From Deltaproteobacteria bacterium (GTDB lineage Bacteria > Desulfobacterota > GWC2-55-46 > DRQE01): a stretch of 6,663 nucleotides of DNA. Shown piece after piece: positions 1 through 6,440 of the stretch; position 1 is the stretch's first letter, and every line of letters begins with the position of its first letter. Both the position numbers and the translations under genes were made by a program. Where the stretch lies: assembly GCA_016219165.1 (NCBI GenBank), contig JACRCB010000164.1, positions 1 to 6,663 on the forward strand, given 5' to 3'. The notes under the pieces were generated by a model. The model saw only the letters and a program-made list of their open reading frames with translations. It was not told where the DNA came from and made no database searches.

Positions 1-219
1 GGGGATTTCGCAATAGTCGTTGCAAACATCCAGGCGGATACGTTGCTCTCCCTCTCTCCGGCGCTGGCCGGGAAGGTACGGCCCGGCGGATTTCTGCTCC
101 TCTCCGGGATACTGAAGGAAGAGGCAAGGGGGATTGAATCCGCTTATTGCAATGCAGGGCTTAAGCCGGTCAAAACATTAACGGAGAAGGAATGGGCGGC
201 AGTTATCATGAAACGGTAA
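1..219 (+). CDS. prmA: Ribosomal protein L11 methyltransferase PrmA, C-terminal fragment (5' end outside window)
   Basis: The frame is open from base 1 and ends at TAA 217-219, giving 72 residues. It reads as the last third of a class I SAM-dependent methyltransferase. VVANI (residues 6-10) matches the PrmA motif IV region (usually VVANILA). The stretch LAGKVRPGGFLLLSGIL (about residues 27-43) is the conserved strand/turn after motif IV, and EWAAVIMKR closes the protein as in PrmA (EWxxLxxxR). PrmA trimethylates ribosomal protein L11 in the cytoplasm. The next gene is rsmE, which commonly follows prmA in many bacteria and supports the call. The catalytic glycine-rich SAM motif I lies upstream of the window, so it cannot be checked. 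The main alternative is another small class I methyltransferase, which the rsmE neighbour makes less likely. Confidence 0.85.
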   Translation, partial: GDFAIVVANIQADTLLSLSPALAGKVRPGGFLLLSGILKEEARGIESAYCNAGLKPVKTLTEKEWAAVIMKR

Positions 220-275
220 AGGATTTAATGGTATCCCGCTTCACAGGAGAAGGTTAGAGTGAGGTGTATTAAAAG

Positions 276-995
276 ATGAGGCGGTTTTTTGTTGAAGACA
301 TAAGAGAAGACTCCCTGTATGCGGAGATTAAAGGCGGGGAACTGAGACACTTAAACACGGTCTTAAGGCTCCGCAGCGGCGATGCCGTCGTTCTCTTTAA
401 CGGCCATGGGCTTGAGTTTGAAGGGAATATCGAATCCCTCGGCAAAAACTCCGCGGGGGTAAGGGTTGCCAGGAGGCTTGGATGTCTCGCCGAAAGTCCG
501 GTTGATATAACGCTCCTCCAGGGTTATGTAAAGGGCGATAAGCCGGAGTTTGTCGTGCAGAAGGCAACGGAACTGGGGGTTAAGGATATAGTGTTTTATT
601 CGGCTTCGAGGACCGTTGCGAAGTTCATGGATGAGGAAAAAAAGATTTCGAGGTTGAGAAAGGTCTCGATAGAGGCCCTGAAGCAATCCGGCAGGGGGTT
701 TTTGCCGGGGATTTCTTTCATGCCCTTTGAAAATGCCGTCAAGGGATGGAAGGACAGATTAAGGCTCGTCCTTTACGAAGGGGAAGAGAGAAGGCATATA
801 AAGGACTTGATAAAGGGCCGGAAAGCCGTTGTTGTCATGGTCGGGCCCGAAGGCGGGTTTTCGGAGGATGAGGTCAAGGAGGCCGGAAAGGAAGGCTTTA
901 TCCCGGCCGGCCTCGGCCCGAGGATACTGAGGGCAGAGACAGCGGCGGTCGCGGTTTTGTCCATTATACAATATGAAATGGGGGATATGGGGTGA
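276..995 (+). CDS. rsmE: 16S rRNA (uracil(1498)-N3)-methyltransferase RsmE
   Basis: This 239-residue protein has the normal length for RsmE, a cytoplasmic SPOUT-class enzyme that uses SAM to methylate N3 of U1498 in 16S rRNA of the 30S subunit. The N-terminal PUA-like domain is visible at about residues 1-70 (MRRFFVE, then HLNTVLRLRSGD at 25-36). Family signatures follow in order: QKATELG at 95-101, EALKQSGR at 133-140, GPEGGFS at 190-196, and LGPRILRAETA at 213-223. The last two form the knotted SAM-binding region. ATG 276 is preceded by a good Shine-Dalgarno site, GAGGTG at 261-266, nine bases upstream. The 56-base gap after prmA shows no promoter or terminator, so the two are probably co-transcribed. 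No residue expected in the family appears to be missing. Confidence 0.96.
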   Translation: MRRFFVEDIREDSLYAEIKGGELRHLNTVLRLRSGDAVVLFNGHGLEFEGNIESLGKNSAGVRVARRLGCLAESPVDITLLQGYVKGDKPEFVVQKATELGVKDIVFYSASRTVAKFMDEEKKISRLRKVSIEALKQSGRGFLPGISFMPFENAVKGWKDRLRLVLYEGEERRHIKDLIKGRKAVVVMVGPEGGFSEDEVKEAGKEGFIPAGLGPRILRAETAAVAVLSIIQYEMGDMG

Positions 996-1067
996 TGCCT
1001 CCGGTCTGTGTACCCGTTGCACCGCTCGAAGTGATAACAGCAGCGTTTAAGATAAGGATAACGTAAA

Positions 1068-3029
1068 GTGAAAGCGGCGCTTAATTCAAAATATACCGCC
1101 ATCGCCATTATTATCGCGGTTTCCATCGGGGTCTATTTAAACACCCTGCCCAATGGTTTTGTTTATGACGACGAATTCCAGGTATTGAAAAACCTGTGGA
1201 TTAAGGACGTAAGATATCTTCCGGAGATATTCCGTTCACATGTGGGGGCGCCTTTCGCAGGCGAGTTTGTCGGCGGCAGGGTTGCAAACTATTACCGCCC
1301 GGTGATGTATATAATATTGATGATTGATTATTATATCTTCGGCCTCAAACCGTGGGGGTTCCACCTCATAAACATATTATTCCACGCCGGCGTTTCGGTC
1401 CTTTTTTTCTTAATCGCCCCGTTATTCTTTGGCCAATCATCCCGCACCCCGGAAGACGGAGAGGGTTATAAACGGGCGTTCGCTTTAATTGCCGCCCTCC
1501 TCTTTTCAACCCACCCCGTCCACACGGAGGCGGTTGCATGGGTGAGCGGGATACCGGAACTTTCGTTTACCTTATTTTATCTCATCTCTTTCTATCTGTA
1601 TATAAAGGCGGGCGAGGTCTGGGGAAAGAGGTCGATTCTATCCGTTATCTTTTTCTTCCTCGCCGCGCTCTCCAAGGAAACGGCCCTGACTCTGCCGATT
1701 CTATTATTGGCCTATGATTATTCACTGGCGCCTCCTCTTACTCCAAGGGAGAGAGGCAGAAGGCTGTGGCGGTACCTTCCCTATTTGATTGCGGCCGGAA
1801 TTAATTTCATGCTTAGGACCTATGCCATTGGAGGGTTCGCTCCTTTAAAAAGGCACCCCGAGTTAAGCAACTACGGATACTTTATAAACATCTTCCCGTT
1901 ATTCAGCAGGTATCTTGAGAAACTAATACTGCCCCTGAACTTGAACGCCTATTATGTCCTTCATCCGGCATCGTCCGTCTTTGAATGGAGGGTCATGCTT
2001 TCCGTTATAATTACGCTCTCCTTTATCCTCGGTGCGTATTTCCTGCGCAGGGTAAACAGGGCTGCTTTTTTCAGTCTTTTATGGATAGCCGTTCCGATAC
2101 TTCCTGTCCTCTATATCCCTGCCCTCGGAGAAAACACTTTTGCCGACAGGTATCTTTATCTTCCGTCTGCGGGGTTTGTAATCCTGCTAACCCTTCTGCT
2201 GGAAAGGATTTATTATGGAAGGAAATTTTGGCGGCACACCCTTTCAGTGGCAATCTCCATATTGGTTGTCATAATCGGACTCTATTGCGCGGGGACGGTT
2301 AAGCGGAATACGGTTTGGAAAGATAATTACACCCTGTGGCTTGATGCGGTGGAAAAGTCGCCGGACGATGCCATCCCCCACGGCAGTCTGGCCAATGCCT
2401 ATTTCGGCAGGGGGTTGATTGATAAGGCCGTAGAGCATTACGAGATTGCCCTGAGGCTGAAGCCCGGATTCTTTTATGGCCACACAAACCTGGCTATTGC
2501 CTACCAGGAGAAGGGATTGATTGATAAGGCCGTGGGTCATTATAAAATTGCTTTACGGCTGAGGCCGGATTACCCGGAACCCTACAATAATCTGGGCATC
2601 ATATATGCCAGACAGGGCCTTTTTGACGAGGCGATAGCGGAATTTGAGACGGCGGTGCGGCTTGAGCCAAGATATGCGGAGGCCCAGAACAACCTCGGGC
2701 TGGCTTACCAGAATAAGGGTTGGACAGACAGGGCGATAGGGCAATATAAAACAGCCTTGACAATAAAGCCGGATTATCCGCAGGTGCACAACAACCTGGG
2801 CATGGCCTATGAAGAAGAGGGCCGGCTGGCCGAGGCGATAGAGGAGTATGGAACCGCATTAAGATTAAAGTCCGATTATGCAAATGCCCATTATAACATG
2901 GGGGATGCCTACTATAAGGAAGGCCGCTTCGACGAGGCGATTAAGGAGTTTCAGATGACATTGGAGTTGGAACCGGGCAATAGTGAGGCCCTCAAAAAGG
3001 TTGAAAATATTAAGGCAAGAAGCAAATAG
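1068..3029 (+). CDS. TMTC-like polytopic membrane protein (GT-C glycosyltransferase-like) with six C-terminal TPR repeats
   Basis: This 653-residue protein is built like eukaryotic TMTC proteins, which are ER O-mannosyltransferases; the activity of bacterial homologues is largely unknown. Residues 8-27 form the first membrane segment. It is followed by FVYDDE (31-36), the acidic DD pair expected in the first extracytoplasmic loop of GT-C enzymes. HPVHTEAVAWVSGIPEL (149-165), LSKETALTLP (201-210), RYLEKLILPLNL (281-292) and RYLYLPSAGF (361-370) match TMTC-family motifs. About 11-13 hydrophobic segments lie between residues 8 and 409. Six TPR units of exactly 34 residues follow (about 433-466, 467-500, 501-534, 535-568, 569-602, 603-636), with NNLGxAY and A-x-x-LxP signatures. 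By analogy they lie on the periplasmic side. GTG 1068 is the first start after an in-frame TAA (1059-1061) and has AAGGA at 1054-1058. Leu TTA/TTG and Ile ATT look commoner here than in clpB. Substrate and sugar are unknown. A non-catalytic scaffold role remains possible. Confidence 0.85.
   Translation: MKAALNSKYTAIAIIIAVSIGVYLNTLPNGFVYDDEFQVLKNLWIKDVRYLPEIFRSHVGAPFAGEFVGGRVANYYRPVMYIILMIDYYIFGLKPWGFHLINILFHAGVSVLFFLIAPLFFGQSSRTPEDGEGYKRAFALIAALLFSTHPVHTEAVAWVSGIPELSFTLFYLISFYLYIKAGEVWGKRSILSVIFFFLAALSKETALTLPILLLAYDYSLAPPLTPRERGRRLWRYLPYLIAAGINFMLRTYAIGGFAPLKRHPELSNYGYFINIFPLFSRYLEKLILPLNLNAYYVLHPASSVFEWRVMLSVIITLSFILGAYFLRRVNRAAFFSLLWIAVPILPVLYIPALGENTFADRYLYLPSAGFVILLTLLLERIYYGRKFWRHTLSVAISILVVIIGLYCAGTVKRNTVWKDNYTLWLDAVEKSPDDAIPHGSLANAYFGRGLIDKAVEHYEIALRLKPGFFYGHTNLAIAYQEKGLIDKAVGHYKIALRLRPDYPEPYNNLGIIYARQGLFDEAIAEFETAVRLEPRYAEAQNNLGLAYQNKGWTDRAIGQYKTALTIKPDYPQVHNNLGMAYEEEGRLAEAIEEYGTALRLKSDYANAHYNMGDAYYKEGRFDEAIKEFQMTLELEPGNSEALKKVENIKARSK
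2415..2533 (+). repeat. Near-identical direct repeat joining TPR units 1 and 2
   Basis: A 17-base stretch at 2415-2431 recurs exactly at 2517-2533. The two copies are 102 bases (34 codons, one TPR unit) apart. Both encode the LIDKAV helix-turn at the start of the second TPR helix, and the flanking codons are also similar (HYEIALRLKP against HYKIALRLRP). The other four units are more diverged at this point. This is best read as a comparatively recent internal duplication of one TPR unit rather than a mobile repeat. Confidence 0.7.
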
Positions 3030-3050
3030 GAGTTCCGAAAGGACTTATTT
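3030..3050 (+). terminator. Weak hairpin after the TMTC-like gene, possible terminator
   Basis: Directly after the TAG at 3027-3029, GAGTTCC-GAAA-GGACTT can fold into a short stem of about six pairs (one of them G-T, one bulged T) closed by a GAAA tetraloop. It is followed by ATTTCT, which is only a poor T-tract. It could weakly separate the upstream transcript from the clpB promoter that follows. The stem is short and the T-run is interrupted, so this is a tentative call. Confidence 0.25.
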
Positions 3051-3082
3051 CTAAAGGGAGGCGTATCTTCCCCCCCCGTTCC

Positions 3083-3111
3083 TTGACAAAAACCCTTCCA
3101 GGTCATACATT
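3083..3111 (+). promoter_or_regulatory. Sigma-70-type promoter for clpB
   Basis: The -35 is a perfect TTGACA at 3083-3088. A 17-base spacer follows, then TACATT at 3106-3111, which matches 4 of 6 positions of TATAAT. Transcription would begin near 3117-3119, leaving a leader of about 20 bases before ATG 3139. A run of eight C (3070-3077) sits five bases upstream of the -35. No CIRCE inverted repeat is visible, and no C-rich -10 of the sigma-32 kind (CCCCATNT) is visible. Assignment to housekeeping sigma is by consensus match only. Confidence 0.65.
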
Positions 3112-3138
3112 AATTGATAAGCAGGCATAAAGGAAACC

Positions 3139-5760
3139 ATGCGGCTCGAAAAGTTCACCATAAAATTCCAGGAGGCCCTGCAGGAGGCCCAGCGCGCAGC
3201 GGAAAGCGAAGGCCATCAGGAGGTTTCCCCGGAGCATCTCCTCCTCGCCCTCATCGTTCAGGAGGGAGGGACGATTGCGCCCATCCTCGAAAGGGTCGGG
3301 GTAAACCTTGCCCTTATAAGAAAGCAACTTAAAGAGGCCATAGGGAAACTTCCGAAGGTATACGGCGCGGGCGCCGAGGCATACATCTCTCCTTCCCTTA
3401 AAGACATGCTCGCCCTTGCGGAGAAAGAAGCAACGGAATTAAAGGACGAGTTCATCTCTACGGAACACATGCTCATCTCACTTACCGGAGACGGAAAGAC
3501 GGAGGCCGGGAAAATACTTTCCTCGCACGGGGTAAACCGCGAAAACATCCTTAAGGCGCTCTTTGCGATAAGGGGCAGCCAGCGCGTCATTGACCAGACT
3601 CCGGAAGACAAGTATCAGGCGATAACCAAATACACGCGCGACCTCGTCTCGCTTGCAAAAAGGGGTAAACTCGACCCGGTTATAGGCAGGGACGACGAAA
3701 TCCGCAGGGTAATACAGGTCCTTTCGAGGAGGACCAAGAATAACCCCGTTTTGATAGGCGAGGCCGGGGTCGGCAAGACCGCCGTAGCAGAGGGTCTTGC
3801 CCAGAGGATAGTCGCGGGAGACGTGCCTGAGGCCCTTAAAGATAAAAGGCTTCTCGCCCTGGACCTTGGCGCCCTCATTGCGGGAACAAAATACCGCGGG
3901 GAGTTCGAAGACAGGTTGAAGGCCATTTTAAGGGAGATAACCGATGCCGGGGGAGAGATTATCCTCTTTATCGACGAACTCCACACCCTCGTGGGCGCTG
4001 GTGCGGCCGAAGGCGCGCTCGACGCTTCGAATATGCTCAAGCCCGCCCTCGCCAGGGGGGAACTCAAGTGCGTGGGTGCAACGACAATCGACGAGTACCG
4101 TAAATACATAGAAAAGGACGCGGCCCTGGAGCGGAGGTTCCAGCCCATATACGTAAAAGAACCGTCCGTAGAGGATACGATAGCGATATTGAGGGGATTG
4201 AAGGAAAGGTATGAAGTCCATCACGGGGTGAGGATTGCGGACTCCGCGATAGTCGCGGCCGCAACCCTTTCCGCGAGATACATAACCGACAGGTTCCTCC
4301 CGGATAAGGCGATAGACCTGATAGATGAGGCCGCTTCCCGCTTGAGGATAGAAATAGACTCCATGCCCACGGAAATAGACGAGATAGAAAGAAAGGTCAT
4401 ACAGTTCGAGATAGAGAAAGAGGCCCTTAAAAAAGAGACCGACAGGGCGTCGCTCGAAAGGCTTTCAAAGATAGAAGGGGAACTCAAGAAACTTAAAAGC
4501 GAGAGCGCGCCCCTGAAGACCCACTGGAAAGAGGAAAAAGAGGTCATAGACAGGATAAGGAAGAGGAAGAAGGAGATTGAAGAGGTAAAAGCATCGGCCC
4601 GGCAGGCGGAGAGGGCCGGAGATTTGGGAAAGGCCGCCGAACTCAAGTACGGCCGCCTTGTTGAACTCGAAAGGGTTTTCAAAGAGGACCAGACGGAACT
4701 CCTGAAACTTCAAGGCAGTAAAAGGATGTTGAAGGAGGAGGTCGGCGGCGAGGACGTTTCTGAGGTAGTCTCGAAATGGACGGGCGTGCCGGTATCCCGG
4801 ATGCTCGAGGGCGAGAGGGAGAAACTCCTCCGGATGGAGGGGGAACTCAGAAAAAGGGTCGTTGGCCAGGATAACGCGCTCGAGAAGGTCTCGAATGCGG
4901 TCAGGAGGGCGAGGGCCGGGCTTCAGGACATAAACCGGCCCATAGGGTCGTTTATATTCCTCGGCCCGACCGGGGTGGGCAAGACCGAGACGGCGAGGGC
5001 GCTTGCGGAATTTATCTTTGACGACGAAAAGGCGATGGTAAGGCTCGATATGAGCGAGTTCATGGAAAAACACACGGTCGCCCGTCTTATAGGCGCTCCA
5101 CCCGGATATGTGGGTTATGAGGAAGGTGGTTATCTTACAGAGGCGGTAAGGAGGAGGCCCTATTCGGTAGTCCTCTTCGATGAGATAGAAAAGGCCCACC
5201 CTGAGGTCTTTAACATACTTTTGCAGATACTCGATGACGGAAGGCTCACGGACGGCCACGGAAGGACGGTGGATTTTAAGAATACCGTCATCATCATGAC
5301 CTCGAACCTCGGAAGCCAGTACATAACGGAACTCGAAGAAAAGGACTATGAAGAGATACAAACGAGGGTCATGGATGTATTGAGGAGCACGTTCAAGCCG
5401 GAATTCCTCAACAGGATTGACGACATAATAATATTCCACCCGCTTACCAAAGACCACATGAAGGGGGTCGTTGAGATACAACTTAAGCGTCTGGAAAAAC
5501 TGCTTAAAGAGAGAAAGATTGCGCTTGTCCTTACGGAGAAGGCAAAGGCGTATTTTGCCGAGGCCGGCTACGACCCTTCTTTCGGGGCGCGGGCCCTTAA
5601 GAGGCTCTTCCAGCGCGAGATCCAGGACCCCCTCGCCTTAAAGATACTCGAAGGGGAGTTTAAAGAGGAAGATACCGCGGTTGTCGATATTATAGAGGGG
5701 AAGGTAACCTTCAAAAAGGCCGGGGAGAAGAAGGAAAAGGCCTCCGGGGTTTCCCATTAG
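3139..5760 (+). CDS. clpB: ATP-dependent disaggregase chaperone ClpB
   Basis: This 873-residue protein is a full-length Hsp100/ClpB, the cytoplasmic hexameric AAA+ machine that extracts polypeptides from aggregates with DnaK/DnaJ/GrpE. The double Clp-N domain spans about residues 1-145. NBD1 has Walker A GEAGVGKT (207-214), pore-loop tyrosine Y252 in GTKYRGEFEDR, Walker B ILFIDE (275-280), and GATTIDEYRKYIEKDAALERRF (313-334) with arginine fingers R332/R333. A charged coiled-coil middle domain (about 410-530, including GDLGKAAELKYG at 495-505), which separates ClpB from ClpA and ClpC, is complete. NBD2 has Walker A GPTGVGKT (609-616), pore-loop GYVG (656-659), Walker B VVLFDE (677-682), TSNLGS (721-726), FLNRID (756-761) and sensor-2 GARALKR (816-822). 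All catalytic residues seen are intact. ATG 3139 fits the usual MRxEKxTxKxQEAL start and has AAGGA at 3130-3134, at a short spacing of four bases. A lysine-rich tail (about 859-867) ends the protein. Confidence 0.98.
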   Translation: MRLEKFTIKFQEALQEAQRAAESEGHQEVSPEHLLLALIVQEGGTIAPILERVGVNLALIRKQLKEAIGKLPKVYGAGAEAYISPSLKDMLALAEKEATELKDEFISTEHMLISLTGDGKTEAGKILSSHGVNRENILKALFAIRGSQRVIDQTPEDKYQAITKYTRDLVSLAKRGKLDPVIGRDDEIRRVIQVLSRRTKNNPVLIGEAGVGKTAVAEGLAQRIVAGDVPEALKDKRLLALDLGALIAGTKYRGEFEDRLKAILREITDAGGEIILFIDELHTLVGAGAAEGALDASNMLKPALARGELKCVGATTIDEYRKYIEKDAALERRFQPIYVKEPSVEDTIAILRGLKERYEVHHGVRIADSAIVAAATLSARYITDRFLPDKAIDLIDEAASRLRIEIDSMPTEIDEIERKVIQFEIEKEALKKETDRASLERLSKIEGELKKLKSESAPLKTHWKEEKEVIDRIRKRKKEIEEVKASARQAERAGDLGKAAELKYGRLVELERVFKEDQTELLKLQGSKRMLKEEVGGEDVSEVVSKWTGVPVSRMLEGEREKLLRMEGELRKRVVGQDNALEKVSNAVRRARAGLQDINRPIGSFIFLGPTGVGKTETARALAEFIFDDEKAMVRLDMSEFMEKHTVARLIGAPPGYVGYEEGGYLTEAVRRRPYSVVLFDEIEKAHPEVFNILLQILDDGRLTDGHGRTVDFKNTVIIMTSNLGSQYITELEEKDYEEIQTRVMDVLRSTFKPEFLNRIDDIIIFHPLTKDHMKGVVEIQLKRLEKLLKERKIALVLTEKAKAYFAEAGYDPSFGARALKRLFQREIQDPLALKILEGEFKEEDTAVVDIIEGKVTFKKAGEKKEKASGVSH

Positions 5761-5800
5761 GGGAAATTTTTTGTAAAAAGTTTGTTGCGTTTAACCCAAG

Positions 5801-5820
5801 CCCCGGGCTTTGCTCCGGGG
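5801..5820. other. GC-rich hairpin in the clpB-hsp20 intergenic region
   Basis: CCCCGG at 5801-5806 and CCGGGG at 5815-5820 form a six-base-pair perfect stem around an eight-base loop (GCTTTGCT). No T-tract follows on either strand, so it does not look like a classical intrinsic terminator. It lies 41 bases after the clpB stop, where a transcript 3' end could form. It could be a 3'-end stabilising stem or one copy of a dispersed palindromic repeat, but a single window cannot show which. The rest of 5761-5880 shows no gene that I can support. Confidence 0.5.
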
Positions 5821-5902
5821 AAGCGCGTAGTCTATCCAACCCCATTCAAAGACTTTTGGCATGACCCGGACCGGCACGTCTTTTCGCCTCCCCCTCCCCC
5901 AC

Positions 5903-5931
5903 TTGACAATACCTCAATAATAAAATATCAT
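5903..5931 (+). promoter_or_regulatory. Strong sigma-70-type promoter for hsp20
   Basis: The -35 is a perfect TTGACA at 5903-5908. The spacer is 17 bases and the -10 is TATCAT at 5926-5931 (5 of 6 consensus positions). The spacer is AT-rich. Transcription would start at about 5937-5940, giving a leader of roughly 25 bases before the TTG start at 5965. A C-rich tract (C5-T-C5, 5890-5900) sits immediately upstream, comparable to the C8 run before the clpB promoter. Confidence 0.75.
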
Positions 5932-5936
5932 GATAT
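5925..5936. promoter_or_regulatory. Perfect 12-base palindrome over the hsp20 -10 element, possible operator
   Basis: ATATCATGATAT reads identically on both strands. It covers the whole -10 hexamer and ends at the expected start of transcription. A dimeric repressor bound there would block open-complex formation. The element is AT-rich and short, so chance occurrence is possible. No identical sequence is present in the clpB promoter, so it cannot be a shared operator for both genes in this form. Confidence 0.3.
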
Positions 5937-5953
5937 AGTCGCAAAAAGTCGGC

Positions 5954-5959
5954 GGAGGG
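5954..5959 (+). promoter_or_regulatory. Ribosome binding site that sets the hsp20 start
   Basis: GGAGGG lies five bases upstream of TTG 5965, a near-ideal Shine-Dalgarno match and spacing. The in-frame GTG at 5959 overlaps this element and so cannot use it. The far-upstream TTG at 5782 lies 5' of the promoter. This site therefore decides the start. Confidence 0.75.
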
Positions 5960-5964
5960 TGTTT

Positions 5965-6411
5965 TTGGCGCTCGTCAAATGGATACCGTTTAAGGACCTC
6001 CTTTCCTTTCAAGAGAGGATGAGCCATATCTTCGATGAGGCGTTTTCGCGGTTTGCCGGCATCATAGACCCCTCGAGGTGCGCATGGTCTCCCCATGCCG
6101 ACATCTACGAGACAGTGGATAATATCGTCTTAAAGGTGGAACTGCCGGGCGTTTTGCCGGACAATGTTGTTGTGGAGGTAAAGGAGAATTGTCTTTCGCT
6201 TAAGGGGGAGAGGACGCTTAACAGGGAACTTAAAAACGAAAACTACCACAGGATGGAGTGTTCCTACGGCACATTCCATAGAACGTTCACGCTCCCTGCC
6301 GTTGTCGACAAAAACGGCATCAAGGCCAACTTCAAAGAAGGCGTCCTCGAGATAACCGTCCCCAAGGCGGAAGAAAAGGCCGCCAAGCACATAAAGGTCG
6401 AACCCGAATAG
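5965..6411 (+). CDS. Small heat-shock protein, Hsp20/alpha-crystallin family
   Basis: Read from TTG 5965 this is 148 residues, typical of bacterial Hsp20. These are ATP-independent cytoplasmic holdases that bind unfolding proteins and hand them to DnaK/ClpB. The N-terminus (MALVKWIPFKDLLSFQERM) is a common amphipathic arm. The alpha-crystallin domain spans about residues 41-135: SPHADIYET (42-50), VELPGV (58-63), LSLKGER (77-83), the YGTFHRTFTLP strand (101-111) and GVLEITVPK (126-134). The C-terminal I-x-V motif (IKV, 143-145), which docks neighbouring subunits in oligomers, is present. The frame stays open upstream to 5782, but the -35, -10 and RBS lie inside that extension and its residues do not look like Hsp20. 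Three cysteines (38, 75, 99) are present. Being next to clpB fits their joint role in aggregate handling, although each gene has its own promoter. Confidence 0.95.
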   Translation: MALVKWIPFKDLLSFQERMSHIFDEAFSRFAGIIDPSRCAWSPHADIYETVDNIVLKVELPGVLPDNVVVEVKENCLSLKGERTLNRELKNENYHRMECSYGTFHRTFTLPAVVDKNGIKANFKEGVLEITVPKAEEKAAKHIKVEPE

Positions 6412-6440
6412 GCTCACCGGCAAGTCCCCCGGCAGTCCTA

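Noticed and set aside
773..1126. Minus-strand frame spanning the rsmE end and the start of the next gene
   Set aside because: It overlaps the conserved C-terminus of RsmE and the start of the membrane protein. It has no family resemblance and no promoter seen.
3030..3138. CIRCE (HrcA operator) or sigma-32 promoter before clpB
   Set aside because: No TTAGCACTC-N9-GAGTGCTAA inverted repeat and no C-rich CCCCATNT -10 is present. The region fits a sigma-70-type promoter instead.
3615..4148. A 177-codon open frame on the minus strand
   Set aside because: It is antisense to clpB NBD1, is rich in Ser/Ala/Arg as expected of a shadow frame, and shows no domain.
4465..5481. A 338-codon open frame on the minus strand
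   Set aside because: It lies entirely antisense to the clpB middle domain and NBD2, whose motifs are unmistakable. It shows no recognisable family, and long antisense frames are expected opposite such codon use.
5885..5900. G-quadruplex on the minus strand from the C-rich tract
   Set aside because: There are only two clear runs of five G plus a GG, not four runs of three or more, so a stable quadruplex is not supported.
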